From: Paenibacillus silvestris
GTDB lineage: Bacteria > Bacillota > Bacilli > Paenibacillales > NBRC-103111
Direction: 5' to 3'
Assembly (NCBI RefSeq): GCF_009882985.1
Contig: NZ_WTUZ01000010.1
Location: 868,352 to 932,351, forward strand
Length of the DNA stretch: 64,000 bases
The notes under the pieces were generated by a model. That model searched no databases, had not been told where the DNA came from, and was given only the letters and a program-made list of their open reading frames with translations. The position numbers and the translations under genes were made by a program. Positions 44,094-52,231 of the stretch are shown in pieces (position 1 is the first letter of the stretch; every line of letters begins with the position of its first letter).

Positions 44094-44249
44094 TTAATCC
44101 CGCTCGTTGGTCGAGAAGGCGCTTTTGATATTGTCCATAATCTCCTCGACGGCCTCACTGACCAAATCGGTTGGCGTCGTATTTTCTTCCTCAGGCTTGG
44201 TCGGGATTGTATCGTTGCAGACGTGGTCGAAATAATGATTTTTATCCAT
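44094..44249 (-). CDS. Small acidic protein of 51 residues, unknown family
   Basis: The ORF starts MDKNHYFDHVCNDTIPTK, contains an acidic linker (PEEENTTPTDL) and ends in an amphipathic helix (VSEAVEEIMDNIKSAF). The ATG at 44249 follows a strong AGGAGG by eight bases, and an excellent terminator follows immediately. I do not recognise the family. The compact unit with its own signals makes a real gene likely; it may act as a small cytosolic protein, possibly spore-related, but nothing proves that. It is divergent from kduI. Confidence 0.65.
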   Translation of the reverse strand: MDKNHYFDHVCNDTIPTKPEEENTTPTDLVSEAVEEIMDNIKSAFSTNERD

Positions 44250-44338
44250 AGACATAACCTCCTGTAGGGTTGTTTTTTCCCTAATCTTTCTTCTTTATTC
44301 ACTTCATGGGAACGATTTGTTACATCCTCCGAAAACAC

Positions 44339-44390
44339 TTGCTTAATCCTGCTTATTGGAGTAAATTAAACCTATATGAACCTATATCAA
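44339..44390 (+). promoter_or_regulatory. Promoter and direct-repeat operator upstream of kduI
   Basis: TTGCTT (44339) and TAAATT (44362) are 17 bases apart. The direct repeat CCTATATGAA-CCTATATCAA (44371-44390) follows the -10 at once. A DeoR regulator gene is the second gene of this operon, so self-repression through these repeats is a reasonable guess. Confidence 0.5.
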
Positions 44391-44423
44391 CTCAAATAAA
44401 CCATTCCGAGGAGCGATTATCAC

Positions 44424-45257
44424 ATGGATATCCGTTACGCATCACACCCTAACGAAGTTAAACAATTTGACACAGAGCGCTTGCAATCCGAGTTTCAAAT
44501 CAATGATTTATTTGTAGCAAATGAAATTAAACTCGTGTACTCCCACGTTGACCGTTTTATCATTGGTGGCGTTCTGCCGATTACAGGTTCCTTGCAGCTG
44601 CAAGCGGATAAGAAAGAAATGGCGGCTGATTATTTCTTAGAGCGTCGTGAAATCGGTATCATCAATGTTGGCGGCCGTGGAACAATCACCGTTGACGGAA
44701 CTGTTTACAACATGGATCCCAAGGATTGCATTTACATCGGTCTAGGCTCGAAGGACATTACTTTTGCCAGCGAAAATGCCGCTAATCCAGCTAAATATTA
44801 CTTCAATTCAACGCCTGCTCACAAAACATACCCAACTGTCAAAGCAGCAATTAGCGAAGCTACTCCAGCTCATCTGGGCAGCATCAATACTTCCAATGAA
44901 CGTACAATCTACAAATATATCCACTTGGATGGCATTCAAAGCTGTCAACTCGTTATGGGTATGACCCTGCTCAAACCAGGCAACATGTGGAACACGATGC
45001 CATCTCATACACATAACCGCCGTTCCGAAGTTTACTTCTATTTCGATATGCCGGAAGATGCTGTTGTTTTCCACATGATGGGAGAGCCGCAACAAACGCG
45101 TCACGTTGTAATGCGCAATGAGCAAGCGATCATTTCCCCAAGCTGGTCCATTCATAGCGGCGTAGGCACTAATAACTATACATTCATCTGGGGCATGGCT
45201 GGCGAAAATCAAATGTTCGACGATATGGACGCCGTGGCTATGAAAGATTTAAAATAA
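44424..45257 (+). CDS. kduI: 5-keto-4-deoxyuronate isomerase
   Basis: The 277-residue protein has the KduI zinc ligands His195 and His197 (PSHTHNRR), Glu202 (SEVYFYF) and His244 (SIHSGVG). The whole sequence matches KduI in length. It converts 5-keto-4-deoxyuronate (DKI) to 2,5-diketo-3-deoxygluconate, the substrate of KduD two genes downstream. GAGGAG precedes the ATG. It is cytoplasmic and the first gene of the operon. Confidence 0.97.
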   Translation: MDIRYASHPNEVKQFDTERLQSEFQINDLFVANEIKLVYSHVDRFIIGGVLPITGSLQLQADKKEMAADYFLERREIGIINVGGRGTITVDGTVYNMDPKDCIYIGLGSKDITFASENAANPAKYYFNSTPAHKTYPTVKAAISEATPAHLGSINTSNERTIYKYIHLDGIQSCQLVMGMTLLKPGNMWNTMPSHTHNRRSEVYFYFDMPEDAVVFHMMGEPQQTRHVVMRNEQAIISPSWSIHSGVGTNNYTFIWGMAGENQMFDDMDAVAMKDLK

Positions 45258-45292
45258 TCGGTAATCTCTCATTTGGAAAGTGATGATCATCG

Positions 45293-46048
45293 ATGAACCC
45301 TTTACGTAGATACGAAACCATTATGGAAATACTCCTGGCACAGAAAGAAGTCACGGTTAACGAACTCAGTGAACGACTGGACGTAACAGGCAAAACAATT
45401 CGTGAAGATTTAGCCAAGCTGGAGGAAAAAGGGCTGCTTGTCCGCATACATGGCGGCGCTATGCTCGCTCAAAGCGATCAACTGGGTATTCTTTCGACGA
45501 AGGAGCCGATCGTCAAACATGCCGATCAAAAATCGGAGATAGCGACGATCGCCCTTCGATACATTCAGCCAGGGGACATCATTGCCCTCGACGGCGGCAG
45601 TACAACGCTTGAAATTGCTAGGCGGCTGGACAATCAGCCGCTTACTGTTGTGACCAATGATTTGTACATTATTTCCGAGCTCGTTCATAAGGAAGAAATC
45701 CGGCTCGTTGTACCTGGCGGCTACAGAACGCGGAACATGCTCGCTGGGCCAGAAGCTGTTGCCTATGTGAATTCGCTTAACATTCAGAAATCGTTCATTT
45801 CTGCGACCGGCGTTCATCTACAGCACGGCTTTACGATTTATACGAGTGATCACGCCGACTACAAACGTGCGTTGATTGCTTCCAGTGCAACCGTCTATGG
45901 CGTTGCTGATCATTACAAATTCGGCCAATGTGCCCTGCGCACGTTTGCCTCTTTGTCGGAAGTCGCCATGATTATCACCGACAGTAACCTGCCTGCAGAA
46001 ACGGCCAAGCAATACCGTGATGCCGGTATCCAAATCGTCACTCACTAG
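45293..46048 (+). CDS. DeoR-family transcriptional regulator
   Basis: The 251-residue protein has the N-terminal DeoR helix-turn-helix (VTVNELSERLDVTGKTIREDL, then GGAMLAQ) and the C-terminal sugar-phosphate sensor (IALDGGSTTLEIARRL, TVVTNDL). The family usually represses sugar operons until a phosphorylated intermediate appears, here perhaps KDG-6-phosphate or a related ketose. It sits between kduI and kduD and likely controls them. The ribosome-binding site is weak. Confidence 0.9.
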   Translation: MNPLRRYETIMEILLAQKEVTVNELSERLDVTGKTIREDLAKLEEKGLLVRIHGGAMLAQSDQLGILSTKEPIVKHADQKSEIATIALRYIQPGDIIALDGGSTTLEIARRLDNQPLTVVTNDLYIISELVHKEEIRLVVPGGYRTRNMLAGPEAVAYVNSLNIQKSFISATGVHLQHGFTIYTSDHADYKRALIASSATVYGVADHYKFGQCALRTFASLSEVAMIITDSNLPAETAKQYRDAGIQIVTH

Positions 46049-46066
46049 TGAAAAGGAGTATGTTGC

Positions 46067-46819
46067 ATGACACTTTTTAACTTAGCAGGAAAAACAGCTT
46101 TCGTAACCGGAGCTTCAGGCGGACTAGGGCAAGCAATGGCAATTGGGCTTGCAGAAGCAGGCGCTAACGTCATTGCTGTATCTTCTTCCGAAAGCGTACA
46201 AACCGTTGAATCGATTCGCGCATTAGGCGGTAAAGCTGAGCTGATCGCGGCTGATTTAAGCAACGAAGACATCCTTGAGGATGTCGTGAACCGAGCTGTC
46301 GGCATTTATGGCGGTATCGATATTCTTGTGAACAATGCGGGAATTATTCGTCGCACACCAGCTGTCGACCACTCTCGTGAAGACTGGCACGATGTCATCG
46401 ACCTGAACTTGAACTCCGCTTTCTTCCTGTGCCAGCTGATTGGACGTCACATGATCGAGCGCGGCAGCGGCAAAATCGTCAACATCGCTTCCATGCTGAC
46501 TTATCAAGGCGGCATCAACGTGCCTGGTTATACAGCCAGCAAACATGCAATCGCAGGTGTTACCAAAGCATTAGCCAACGAATGGGCTGGCAAAGGCATT
46601 CAAGTCAATGCCATCGCACCTGGTTATATGACGACGAATAACACAGCACCAATCTTGAAAGATGAGAAGCGCACGCAATCCATTACAGAGCGCATCCCAG
46701 CCGGCCGTTGGGGCTCACCTGAAGACCTCAAAGGGCCTGTCGTTTTCTTGTCCTCGGGTGCTTCCGATTATATGAACGGACACGTATTATGCGTGGACGG
46801 CGGATGGATGGCGAGATAG
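46067..46819 (+). CDS. kduD: 2-deoxy-D-gluconate 3-dehydrogenase (KduD)
   Basis: The 250-residue SDR has TGASGGLG, the NNAGIIRR block and the catalytic Ser142, Tyr155 and Lys159 (VPGYTASKHAI). The APGYMTTNNT segment near the C-terminus is typical of KduD. It reduces 2,5-diketo-3-deoxygluconate to KDG with NAD(P)H. GGAGTA precedes the ATG. Together with KduI it completes the uronate branch down to KDG; KdgK and KdgA are not in the window. Confidence 0.95.
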   Translation: MTLFNLAGKTAFVTGASGGLGQAMAIGLAEAGANVIAVSSSESVQTVESIRALGGKAELIAADLSNEDILEDVVNRAVGIYGGIDILVNNAGIIRRTPAVDHSREDWHDVIDLNLNSAFFLCQLIGRHMIERGSGKIVNIASMLTYQGGINVPGYTASKHAIAGVTKALANEWAGKGIQVNAIAPGYMTTNNTAPILKDEKRTQSITERIPAGRWGSPEDLKGPVVFLSSGASDYMNGHVLCVDGGWMAR

Positions 46820-47650
46820 ATGGGAATCGGGACGCTAGCTCACACGGTTGGTCATCTGCCACTGAGTCAATTAACAGAGAAGCTGCGCGGTCGAGGCATC
46901 GACTTCGTGCAGTTGGCTCTTAGCAAAGCTATCAGCGATATCGACACAAGTTTGGGCAAACTCAGCCCTGGGCTCGCATGCCATATTGGCGAACAGTTCC
47001 AGCGCGCTGGCGTCCGCATTGGCGTACTCGGTTGCTACATCAATCCGATTCATCCAGATCCGCAGCAGCGTCGCCATGAAATCAACAGATTCAAAGAACA
47101 TCTGCGTTACGCGAGAGATCTCGGAACGTCTATCGTAGCAACGGAAACGGCTGATCTCACTACTTATCTCACGCAGGATCCTGAGCGTTATGAAGCCATC
47201 GGTTGGGAACTTCTTAAGCAAACCGTTGAGGAATTAGCCGAGGAAGCGGAGCGTTGGGGTGTTCACATTGGTCTTGAACCTGTTTTCACGCACACATTAT
47301 CCAGTACAGAAAAAATGGTCCGTATTCTAAAAGAAGTTCCATCAAGCAACTTGGGCGTAGTATTTGATCCCGTCAATTTGCTTCCACCAACGGCCATCGA
47401 TGCACAAGAGAAGTTCTTGGATGACGCATTTGCAGCATTCGGAGATCGCATCGTTCTTGCGCATTTGAAAGATGTTGTTGTTCAAGACGGTAATCTCAAG
47501 TCCGTGCGTTCCGGCGAAGGAATTTTCCAAACCAAATCATTTCTGGAGAAGCTTCACCGCGTAAAACCAGGCGTTGACATCTCGTTAGAGCAGCTTACGG
47601 ATGAAACCATGAACGATGCCTTTCATTATGTTAGAAGTCTTATGCCTTAA
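46820..47650 (+). CDS. TIM-barrel sugar phosphate isomerase/epimerase-like protein
   Basis: The 276-residue protein belongs to the xylose isomerase-like TIM-barrel superfamily. Visible are VGLEP-like HIGLEPVFT, VVFDPVNLL and VLAHLKDVVV, with the Glu and His/Asp residues that normally hold a divalent metal. It could isomerise or epimerise a sugar or uronate intermediate. Its ATG follows the kduD stop directly with no gap and no clear ribosome-binding site, so it is translationally coupled. The exact reaction is unknown; it may handle a side branch of the pathway. Confidence 0.8.
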   Translation: MGIGTLAHTVGHLPLSQLTEKLRGRGIDFVQLALSKAISDIDTSLGKLSPGLACHIGEQFQRAGVRIGVLGCYINPIHPDPQQRRHEINRFKEHLRYARDLGTSIVATETADLTTYLTQDPERYEAIGWELLKQTVEELAEEAERWGVHIGLEPVFTHTLSSTEKMVRILKEVPSSNLGVVFDPVNLLPPTAIDAQEKFLDDAFAAFGDRIVLAHLKDVVVQDGNLKSVRSGEGIFQTKSFLEKLHRVKPGVDISLEQLTDETMNDAFHYVRSLMP

Positions 47651-47658
47651 AACCAAAC

Positions 47659-47701
47659 AAAAAAACCTATCCAGATCCTAACAAGATCGAATAGGTTTTT
47701 T
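47659..47701. terminator. Bidirectional terminator after the kdu operon
   Basis: AAAAAACCTAT, then paired GATC segments and ATAGGTTTTTT form a long stem. It ends the kdu operon and can also end the small minus-strand ORF at 47704. Confidence 0.85.
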
Positions 47702-47703
47702 AT

Positions 47704-47922
47704 TTATGTTTTTGGTTGTTCACGGATAACGCGAACAGGTCGCTCGACCCAGTTCTCACGTTTCATTGGCCGAACTTGATTGATCGGGTTGTTGTAATCA
47801 ATCTCGGGATTCTTGCCTTCCGCTTTCGCTGCCTCAGCGATCTTCTCTTTATAGCCGGTTCCAGGTGCCGGCCCACCGCCGCCATTACGTTTTCCTTTAT
47901 TCCAAACTCTGTTCTTGCTCAT
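47704..47922 (-). CDS. Small basic protein of 72 residues, unknown family
   Basis: The ORF starts MSKNRVWNKGKRNGGGGPAP and contains a helical stretch (YKEKIAEAAKAEGKNP) and a Pro/Arg-rich end. It has no membrane span or cysteine. GGAGTGG lies before the ATG at 47922; upstream in-frame codons are hydrophobic but lack signals. A T-rich hairpin ends the preceding LLM gene. The family is not recognised; Gly/Lys-rich small proteins in spore formers are sometimes spore components, which is only a suggestion. Confidence 0.6.
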   Translation of the reverse strand: MSKNRVWNKGKRNGGGGPAPGTGYKEKIAEAAKAEGKNPEIDYNNPINQVRPMKRENWVERPVRVIREQPKT

Positions 47923-47962
47923 TTCACCACTCCATTTTAGGTTTAAGTGTAAAGGCAAGAGC

Positions 47963-47984
47963 AAAAAAACGCAAATTTTTGCGC
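47963..47984 (-). terminator. Terminator of the LLM oxidoreductase gene
   Basis: On the minus strand GCGCAAA, a short A/T loop and TTTGCG are followed by TTTTTTT. It begins about 15 bases after the stop. Confidence 0.75.
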
Positions 47985-47999
47985 TAAAAACCAAATAGA

Positions 48000-49007
48000 T
48001 TAGCCCTTCATATCAAATACTTCAGCCAATAACCTGTAGGAATGAATTCTCGCTGCCACATCATGAATAGGCGAAACGACCATTAATTCATCAGCTTGAT
48101 ACGCTTCGTTAAGCTTAATCATTTGCGCTTTGACTTGCTCTGGTGTACCGACGACCCGCTTATGCTGACGCTCTTGGATCATTGCGAGATCCCCAGGCGT
48201 ATAGGGATAATTCGTTGCTGTCTCTGCAGAAGGAAAGGATGGCAGCAGTGCGCCGCGGCCAAGTGACAGGAAAAACAGATCCGAACTGGAAGCAAGACGT
48301 TTGGCCTCTTCTTCCGTATCTGCACAAATAACCATAATTGCTGCTAGGGAGTGCGCTTTTTCATTAAGGATCGATGGCTTAAAGTGCTCACGATAAATAC
48401 GCAAAGCCTGCTCGCAGTCTGCATTGCCAAAAAATTGCGCAAAACCAAAAGCAGCCCCTTGATCAGCAGCAATTCGGGCACTATCGTAGGAAGAACCTAG
48501 GAGCCAAATTTCAGGTGCAGTTTCAATAATTGGTGACGCGTGCAATGCCGCAAAACGGTGGCTCGGCGGCAGCGAGTCATACAAGTAACCCGTTAGATCA
48601 GCAACCTGCTGAGGGTATTGATCTACACTTGTGTATTTTCCTTCTTGCAAAGCACGTGTGGATATCGGCATACCGCCTGGTGCGCGGCCGAGACCGACGT
48701 CAATCCGCCCCGGATGAAGCGCCTCCAGCAATCGGAAGTTCTCTGCTACTTTATAAGCACTGTAATGAGGCATCATAATGCCGCCTGATCCTAATCGTAT
48801 ACGATTAGTTTTGGCAGCCAAATGTGCAATAAGCACCTCTGGACTTGAATGCGCTAACGCTTGCGAAGCATGATGCTCCGAAACCCAATAGCGCGAATAT
48901 CCCAATTTATCCGCTTCTTGCGCCAGCTCTGTCGTTTCGGCCAACGCACTAGCCGCCGTGCGGCCTTCCCCTATTTGTGATTGGTCCAAAATACCCAATT
49001 TAAACAT
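48000..49007 (-). CDS. LLM-class flavin-dependent oxidoreductase (MsnO8-like)
   Basis: The 335-residue protein is a luciferase-like TIM barrel: KLGILDQSQIGEGRTAA, YWVSEHHASQALAHSSPEV, RIRLGSGGIMMPHYSAYKVA and GRIDVGLGRAPGG. It would use FMNH2, possibly with oxygen, on an unknown substrate. GAGGTGATGG precedes the ATG. It is close to but separate from the SsuD/ABC operon, since that operon ends in a terminator. A second, different LLM protein is encoded at 52232. Confidence 0.88.
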   Translation of the reverse strand: MFKLGILDQSQIGEGRTAASALAETTELAQEADKLGYSRYWVSEHHASQALAHSSPEVLIAHLAAKTNRIRLGSGGIMMPHYSAYKVAENFRLLEALHPGRIDVGLGRAPGGMPISTRALQEGKYTSVDQYPQQVADLTGYLYDSLPPSHRFAALHASPIIETAPEIWLLGSSYDSARIAADQGAAFGFAQFFGNADCEQALRIYREHFKPSILNEKAHSLAAIMVICADTEEEAKRLASSSDLFFLSLGRGALLPSFPSAETATNYPYTPGDLAMIQERQHKRVVGTPEQVKAQMIKLNEAYQADELMVVSPIHDVAARIHSYRLLAEVFDMKG

Positions 49008-49054
49008 CGTCCATCACCTCATCTCTAACTGTAACACAAGAAAGCACAGAATAG

Positions 49055-49087
49055 CAAAAAACAGTCAAGCCTCAATCCTTGACTGTT
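49055..49087 (-). terminator. Terminator of the SsuD-like/ABC operon
   Basis: On the minus strand AACAGTCAAG, a GATTGAGG loop and CTTGACTGTT are followed by TTTTGC. It lies about 90 bases after the permease stop. Confidence 0.85.
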
Positions 49088-49175
49088 AATGTCTGCTATT
49101 AAAGACTTAATGATGCAACTTCCCGCAGCCGTTTGGCACTGAATATTTTCCCTATGGTAAGTTTGTGTCATCTGC

Positions 49176-49991
49176 CTACCCCTTCAATGACCCCGCCATC
49201 ACGCCAGCAACAAAATAACGCTGCAGGAACAAAAACAGGACAACCATCGGTGCCGCTGTAATCACAACGCCAGTTAACAACATCGGGTAATCCGTCACGT
49301 ATTCACCGCGGAACTGCAGCATGGCAAGCGGAAGCGTGAGCTTCGACTTACTGTTGATGAGCAGCATCGGAATGAGCAGATCATTCCATACCATGACGAA
49401 CAAGAAGGTCGCCGTAGCGGCGAGTGAAGGCGCCGACAAAGGCAGTGCAATGCGTGAGTACAACTTCCACTCGCCTGCACCATCGATGCTGCCAGCTTCC
49501 AGAATCTCTTTGCTGAGAACCTGCATGAAACCTTTCAGCATGAAGACTGTTAGAGGCATCAGCATGGCGACAGAGACGAGAATTAAGCCATATAAACTGT
49601 CTGACCAGCCAAGCTTGTGCGTTAACGAATAAATGGGCAGCATGTTCACTTGAGACGGGACGATGAGTCCTGCAATGAACAATGCGAACAAAACTGCTGC
49701 GATTTTACCGCCCAATCGGAAGATCGCATAGGCGATCAAGCTGCCTAACAGCAGCTCAATCAGCACCGTGCCGAGCGTCACTTCTACGCTGTTCAAAAAA
49801 TACTTGCCGATCGTCTGGCCTTTGAACATGGACGTGAAGTTAGCAAGTGTGAATGGCTTCGGCCACCCTAGCGGCGAAGCAAAAAAGTGCTGCGTCGACT
49901 TAAACGACGAAATAAAAACAAAATATAGAGGTGCTGTAATGATGACTGCATACAGCAGCAACACAACGCGACCGAACCATTTCATTCCCAT
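49176..49991 (-). CDS. Carbohydrate ABC transporter permease, MalG type
   Basis: This 271-residue protein has about six spans, an EAA loop (LSKEILEAGSIDGAGEWKLYSR) and a conserved C-terminus ending MAGSLKG. It is the last gene of the SsuD-like operon. AGAGG precedes its ATG. The importer of which it is part has no ATPase gene here. Confidence 0.9.
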   Translation of the reverse strand: MGMKWFGRVVLLLYAVIITAPLYFVFISSFKSTQHFFASPLGWPKPFTLANFTSMFKGQTIGKYFLNSVEVTLGTVLIELLLGSLIAYAIFRLGGKIAAVLFALFIAGLIVPSQVNMLPIYSLTHKLGWSDSLYGLILVSVAMLMPLTVFMLKGFMQVLSKEILEAGSIDGAGEWKLYSRIALPLSAPSLAATATFLFVMVWNDLLIPMLLINSKSKLTLPLAMLQFRGEYVTDYPMLLTGVVITAAPMVVLFLFLQRYFVAGVMAGSLKG

Positions 49992-50011
49992 ATTAGTTAA
50001 CCTCTTTTGGA

Positions 50012-50887
50012 TTAATACGAAACACGATCCGCACGCAGCGCTTTGAACTGCAGGATCGTCAAAATAGACAACAAAATCAGGAACAAAACAGAACCGGCAG
50101 AAGCCATGCCAAACGAATAATTAGCAAAAGCCGTGTGATAAATGTAGGTGGTCAAAATTTCGGTAGCATAATTAGGGCCGCCATCCGTCATGGTAAAGAT
50201 TAAATCAAAAGCTTTAAACGACTGGATTGTCGTATAAGCAACAACAATCGTCGCTGACGGAGCCAGAAGCGGCCAGGTTACTTTACGGAATACCTGCCAC
50301 TTGGTGCCCCCATCCATTTTCGCCGCCTCATACAACTCTTCTGGAATCGCATGCAAGCCTGCAATAAATACAATCATCATTTGCCCGGCATGTGCCCAGA
50401 CTTGAACGCCTGCAATGGCGTAGAGCGCGATTTTGACCCCGCCAATCCAGTTTTGCCCCCATGCCCCAAGCCCTGTTTGGCTCAGCAAAGTGTTGATAAG
50501 TCCAAGGGACGGATCGTACATAAACGACCAGATCAACCCCACCGCCACAGACGAGAGGATAGTCGGGAAAAAGTAAAGCGCACGCAGGAGCACGTGAATT
50601 TTAGTGTTTTTCACAAGCAGCATGGCTAGCGCCAAAGACACTAGCGTTTGGGCAATCACAACCGTCAGCATGAATTTCGTATTGTTCCAGAGCGCTTTCT
50701 GGAAGACAATGTTGTGCAGCGTTTTGGCGTAATTGTTCATTCCGACAAGCTGATAGGACGGCGATACGCCGTCCCAATCTGTAAACGAGTAAAACAATCC
50801 GGTTAATGTCGGCCCCACGAATAAGAACAAGTACAGCAGCGTTCCCGGCAGAAGGAACAGCCATAGCACACGGCGATTATGTGTCAT
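50012..50887 (-). CDS. Carbohydrate ABC transporter permease, MalF type
   Basis: The 291-residue protein has a first span (LWLFLLPGTLLYLFLFVGPT), then the EAA loop IPEELYEAAKMDGGTKWQVFRK. Its start touches the stop of the binding-protein gene, so translation is coupled. It forms the channel with the MalG-type permease 20 bases downstream. Confidence 0.9.
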   Translation of the reverse strand: MTHNRRVLWLFLLPGTLLYLFLFVGPTLTGLFYSFTDWDGVSPSYQLVGMNNYAKTLHNIVFQKALWNNTKFMLTVVIAQTLVSLALAMLLVKNTKIHVLLRALYFFPTILSSVAVGLIWSFMYDPSLGLINTLLSQTGLGAWGQNWIGGVKIALYAIAGVQVWAHAGQMMIVFIAGLHAIPEELYEAAKMDGGTKWQVFRKVTWPLLAPSATIVVAYTTIQSFKAFDLIFTMTDGGPNYATEILTTYIYHTAFANYSFGMASAGSVLFLILLSILTILQFKALRADRVSY

Positions 50888-50888
50888 C

Positions 50889-52187
50889 TTATTTGACTAG
50901 ATGCTGATCGATTATAGCCTGCGCTTCTTTCGCAGCATCCTGAGGTGATTTACCGCTGAGCACGGCCTGAATCGAATTCGTAACGGCCTTCTGATTATCA
51001 GCACTCGTGATGCTGAAGCGAGGCTGGAAGAGTGTTTTCTTACCTGCCCACTCTGTCGCTACCTGAAGCTCAGGGGTTGTGTACTGAACGTCTTTGACCG
51101 TTACATTTTGCCCTGTCTCATTCGCATAAGTACCCGCAATCTCCTTGCGACTCAGAAATTCAATGAATTTCTTAGCCTCAGCCGGATGTTTGGATTTACT
51201 ATTTACGGCTAGCATAAATGTACTGGTGTGTACGCCTTCGAATTTTGCTTGATCTGCAGCAACCGTAATTGGAGCGAGCAGTTTTTGCTCCAGATTCGGA
51301 TTTTGCTTTTTATTTTGCGCTAATTGATAAGATCCACTAGCCAGAATGGCTGCTTTTTCTTGTATAAAAAGAGCCCCCGCTGCCGCGTCCTTCGTCCCAA
51401 GCGCATCAGGCTGTAGATAGCCTTTATCGTTAAGCTCCTTGAACTGAGTTAAAGTTTTGACCCAGAACTCGTCGGTTAATTTCGCTTGACCCGCTTCAAC
51501 TTTGGTGAAAATATCCGTGCTTGGTTCATTGTTCATGACCATCGTATTCATAAATTGCCCAGGGCCAATATCCGCACCCGCGAAGGCAATCGGAATGATG
51601 CCGTTCTTTTTCAACGTTTCGCATAAAGCTAGAAAGCCTTCCCAGTCCTTGGGCGGAGTCAGATTAAACTTTTGGAACAGTTTGACATTATAAATCGGAT
51701 CGTTGTAAACCAGCTGGTAAGGCACAGCCACTTGTTTACCGTCTTTTTTGCCCACTTGAATAAGGGTATCATTATAATTGCTTAGAAACTTTTCCGAGGA
51801 TAAATCCGAGAAAATACCTGCTTTGGATAACGCTTCGAACTGCGCGCCAGGGAAGGATGTAAAAACATCACCTACAGAACCATCTGCCAGCTTGGCTTGG
51901 GCTGTGGATTGGTACTGTTCCGAGGGCATCGTTTGCATTTCGACCTTAATGGTCGGATTCTCAGCTTGGAATTTGGCAATAATGCCGTTCAAGGAGTTCA
52001 CATCTTCTCCACGCCAATGCAGGAAGCTAATGGTAACAGGTTTGCCTGAAGCAGCGGTGGCGCTAGCCCCAGTTGATGCTCCTGGTGTCGATGCAGTGTC
52101 CGTAGCTGATCCGCAAGCTGCCGTAAGAATGGATAACAGTGTAACCGTTGCTACGAGGAACCCGCTCTTTTTTTTATATTTTTTCAT
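50889..52187 (-). CDS. Family 1 sugar-binding lipoprotein linked to an SsuD-like monooxygenase
   Basis: The 432-residue protein has a lipoprotein signal with lipobox LTAAC (Cys25), an Ala/Ser/Thr linker and a family 1 solute-binding domain (ISFLHWRGEDVNSLNGIIAKF, IKVEMQTMPSEQYQSTAQ). It resembles sugar- or sugar-derivative-binding proteins, not the sulfonate-binding SsuA type. The ATG at 52187 follows AGGAGG; a frame 30 codons longer lacks signals. It is 44 bases downstream of the monooxygenase gene and the permeases follow directly. Confidence 0.9.
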   Translation of the reverse strand: MKKYKKKSGFLVATVTLLSILTAACGSATDTASTPGASTGASATAASGKPVTISFLHWRGEDVNSLNGIIAKFQAENPTIKVEMQTMPSEQYQSTAQAKLADGSVGDVFTSFPGAQFEALSKAGIFSDLSSEKFLSNYNDTLIQVGKKDGKQVAVPYQLVYNDPIYNVKLFQKFNLTPPKDWEGFLALCETLKKNGIIPIAFAGADIGPGQFMNTMVMNNEPSTDIFTKVEAGQAKLTDEFWVKTLTQFKELNDKGYLQPDALGTKDAAAGALFIQEKAAILASGSYQLAQNKKQNPNLEQKLLAPITVAADQAKFEGVHTSTFMLAVNSKSKHPAEAKKFIEFLSRKEIAGTYANETGQNVTVKDVQYTTPELQVATEWAGKKTLFQPRFSITSADNQKAVTNSIQAVLSGKSPQDAAKEAQAIIDQHLVK

Positions 52188-52231
52188 GGAAAGACCTCCT
52201 GATTGTTTGTTCATGAAAGCTGATGCTTCAT

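Noticed and set aside
44015..44338. A 107-codon minus-strand ORF at the small acidic ORF
   Set aside because: It reads a different frame across the terminator and promoter. The 51-residue frame at 44094-44249 has the AGGAGG site and stops before the terminator.
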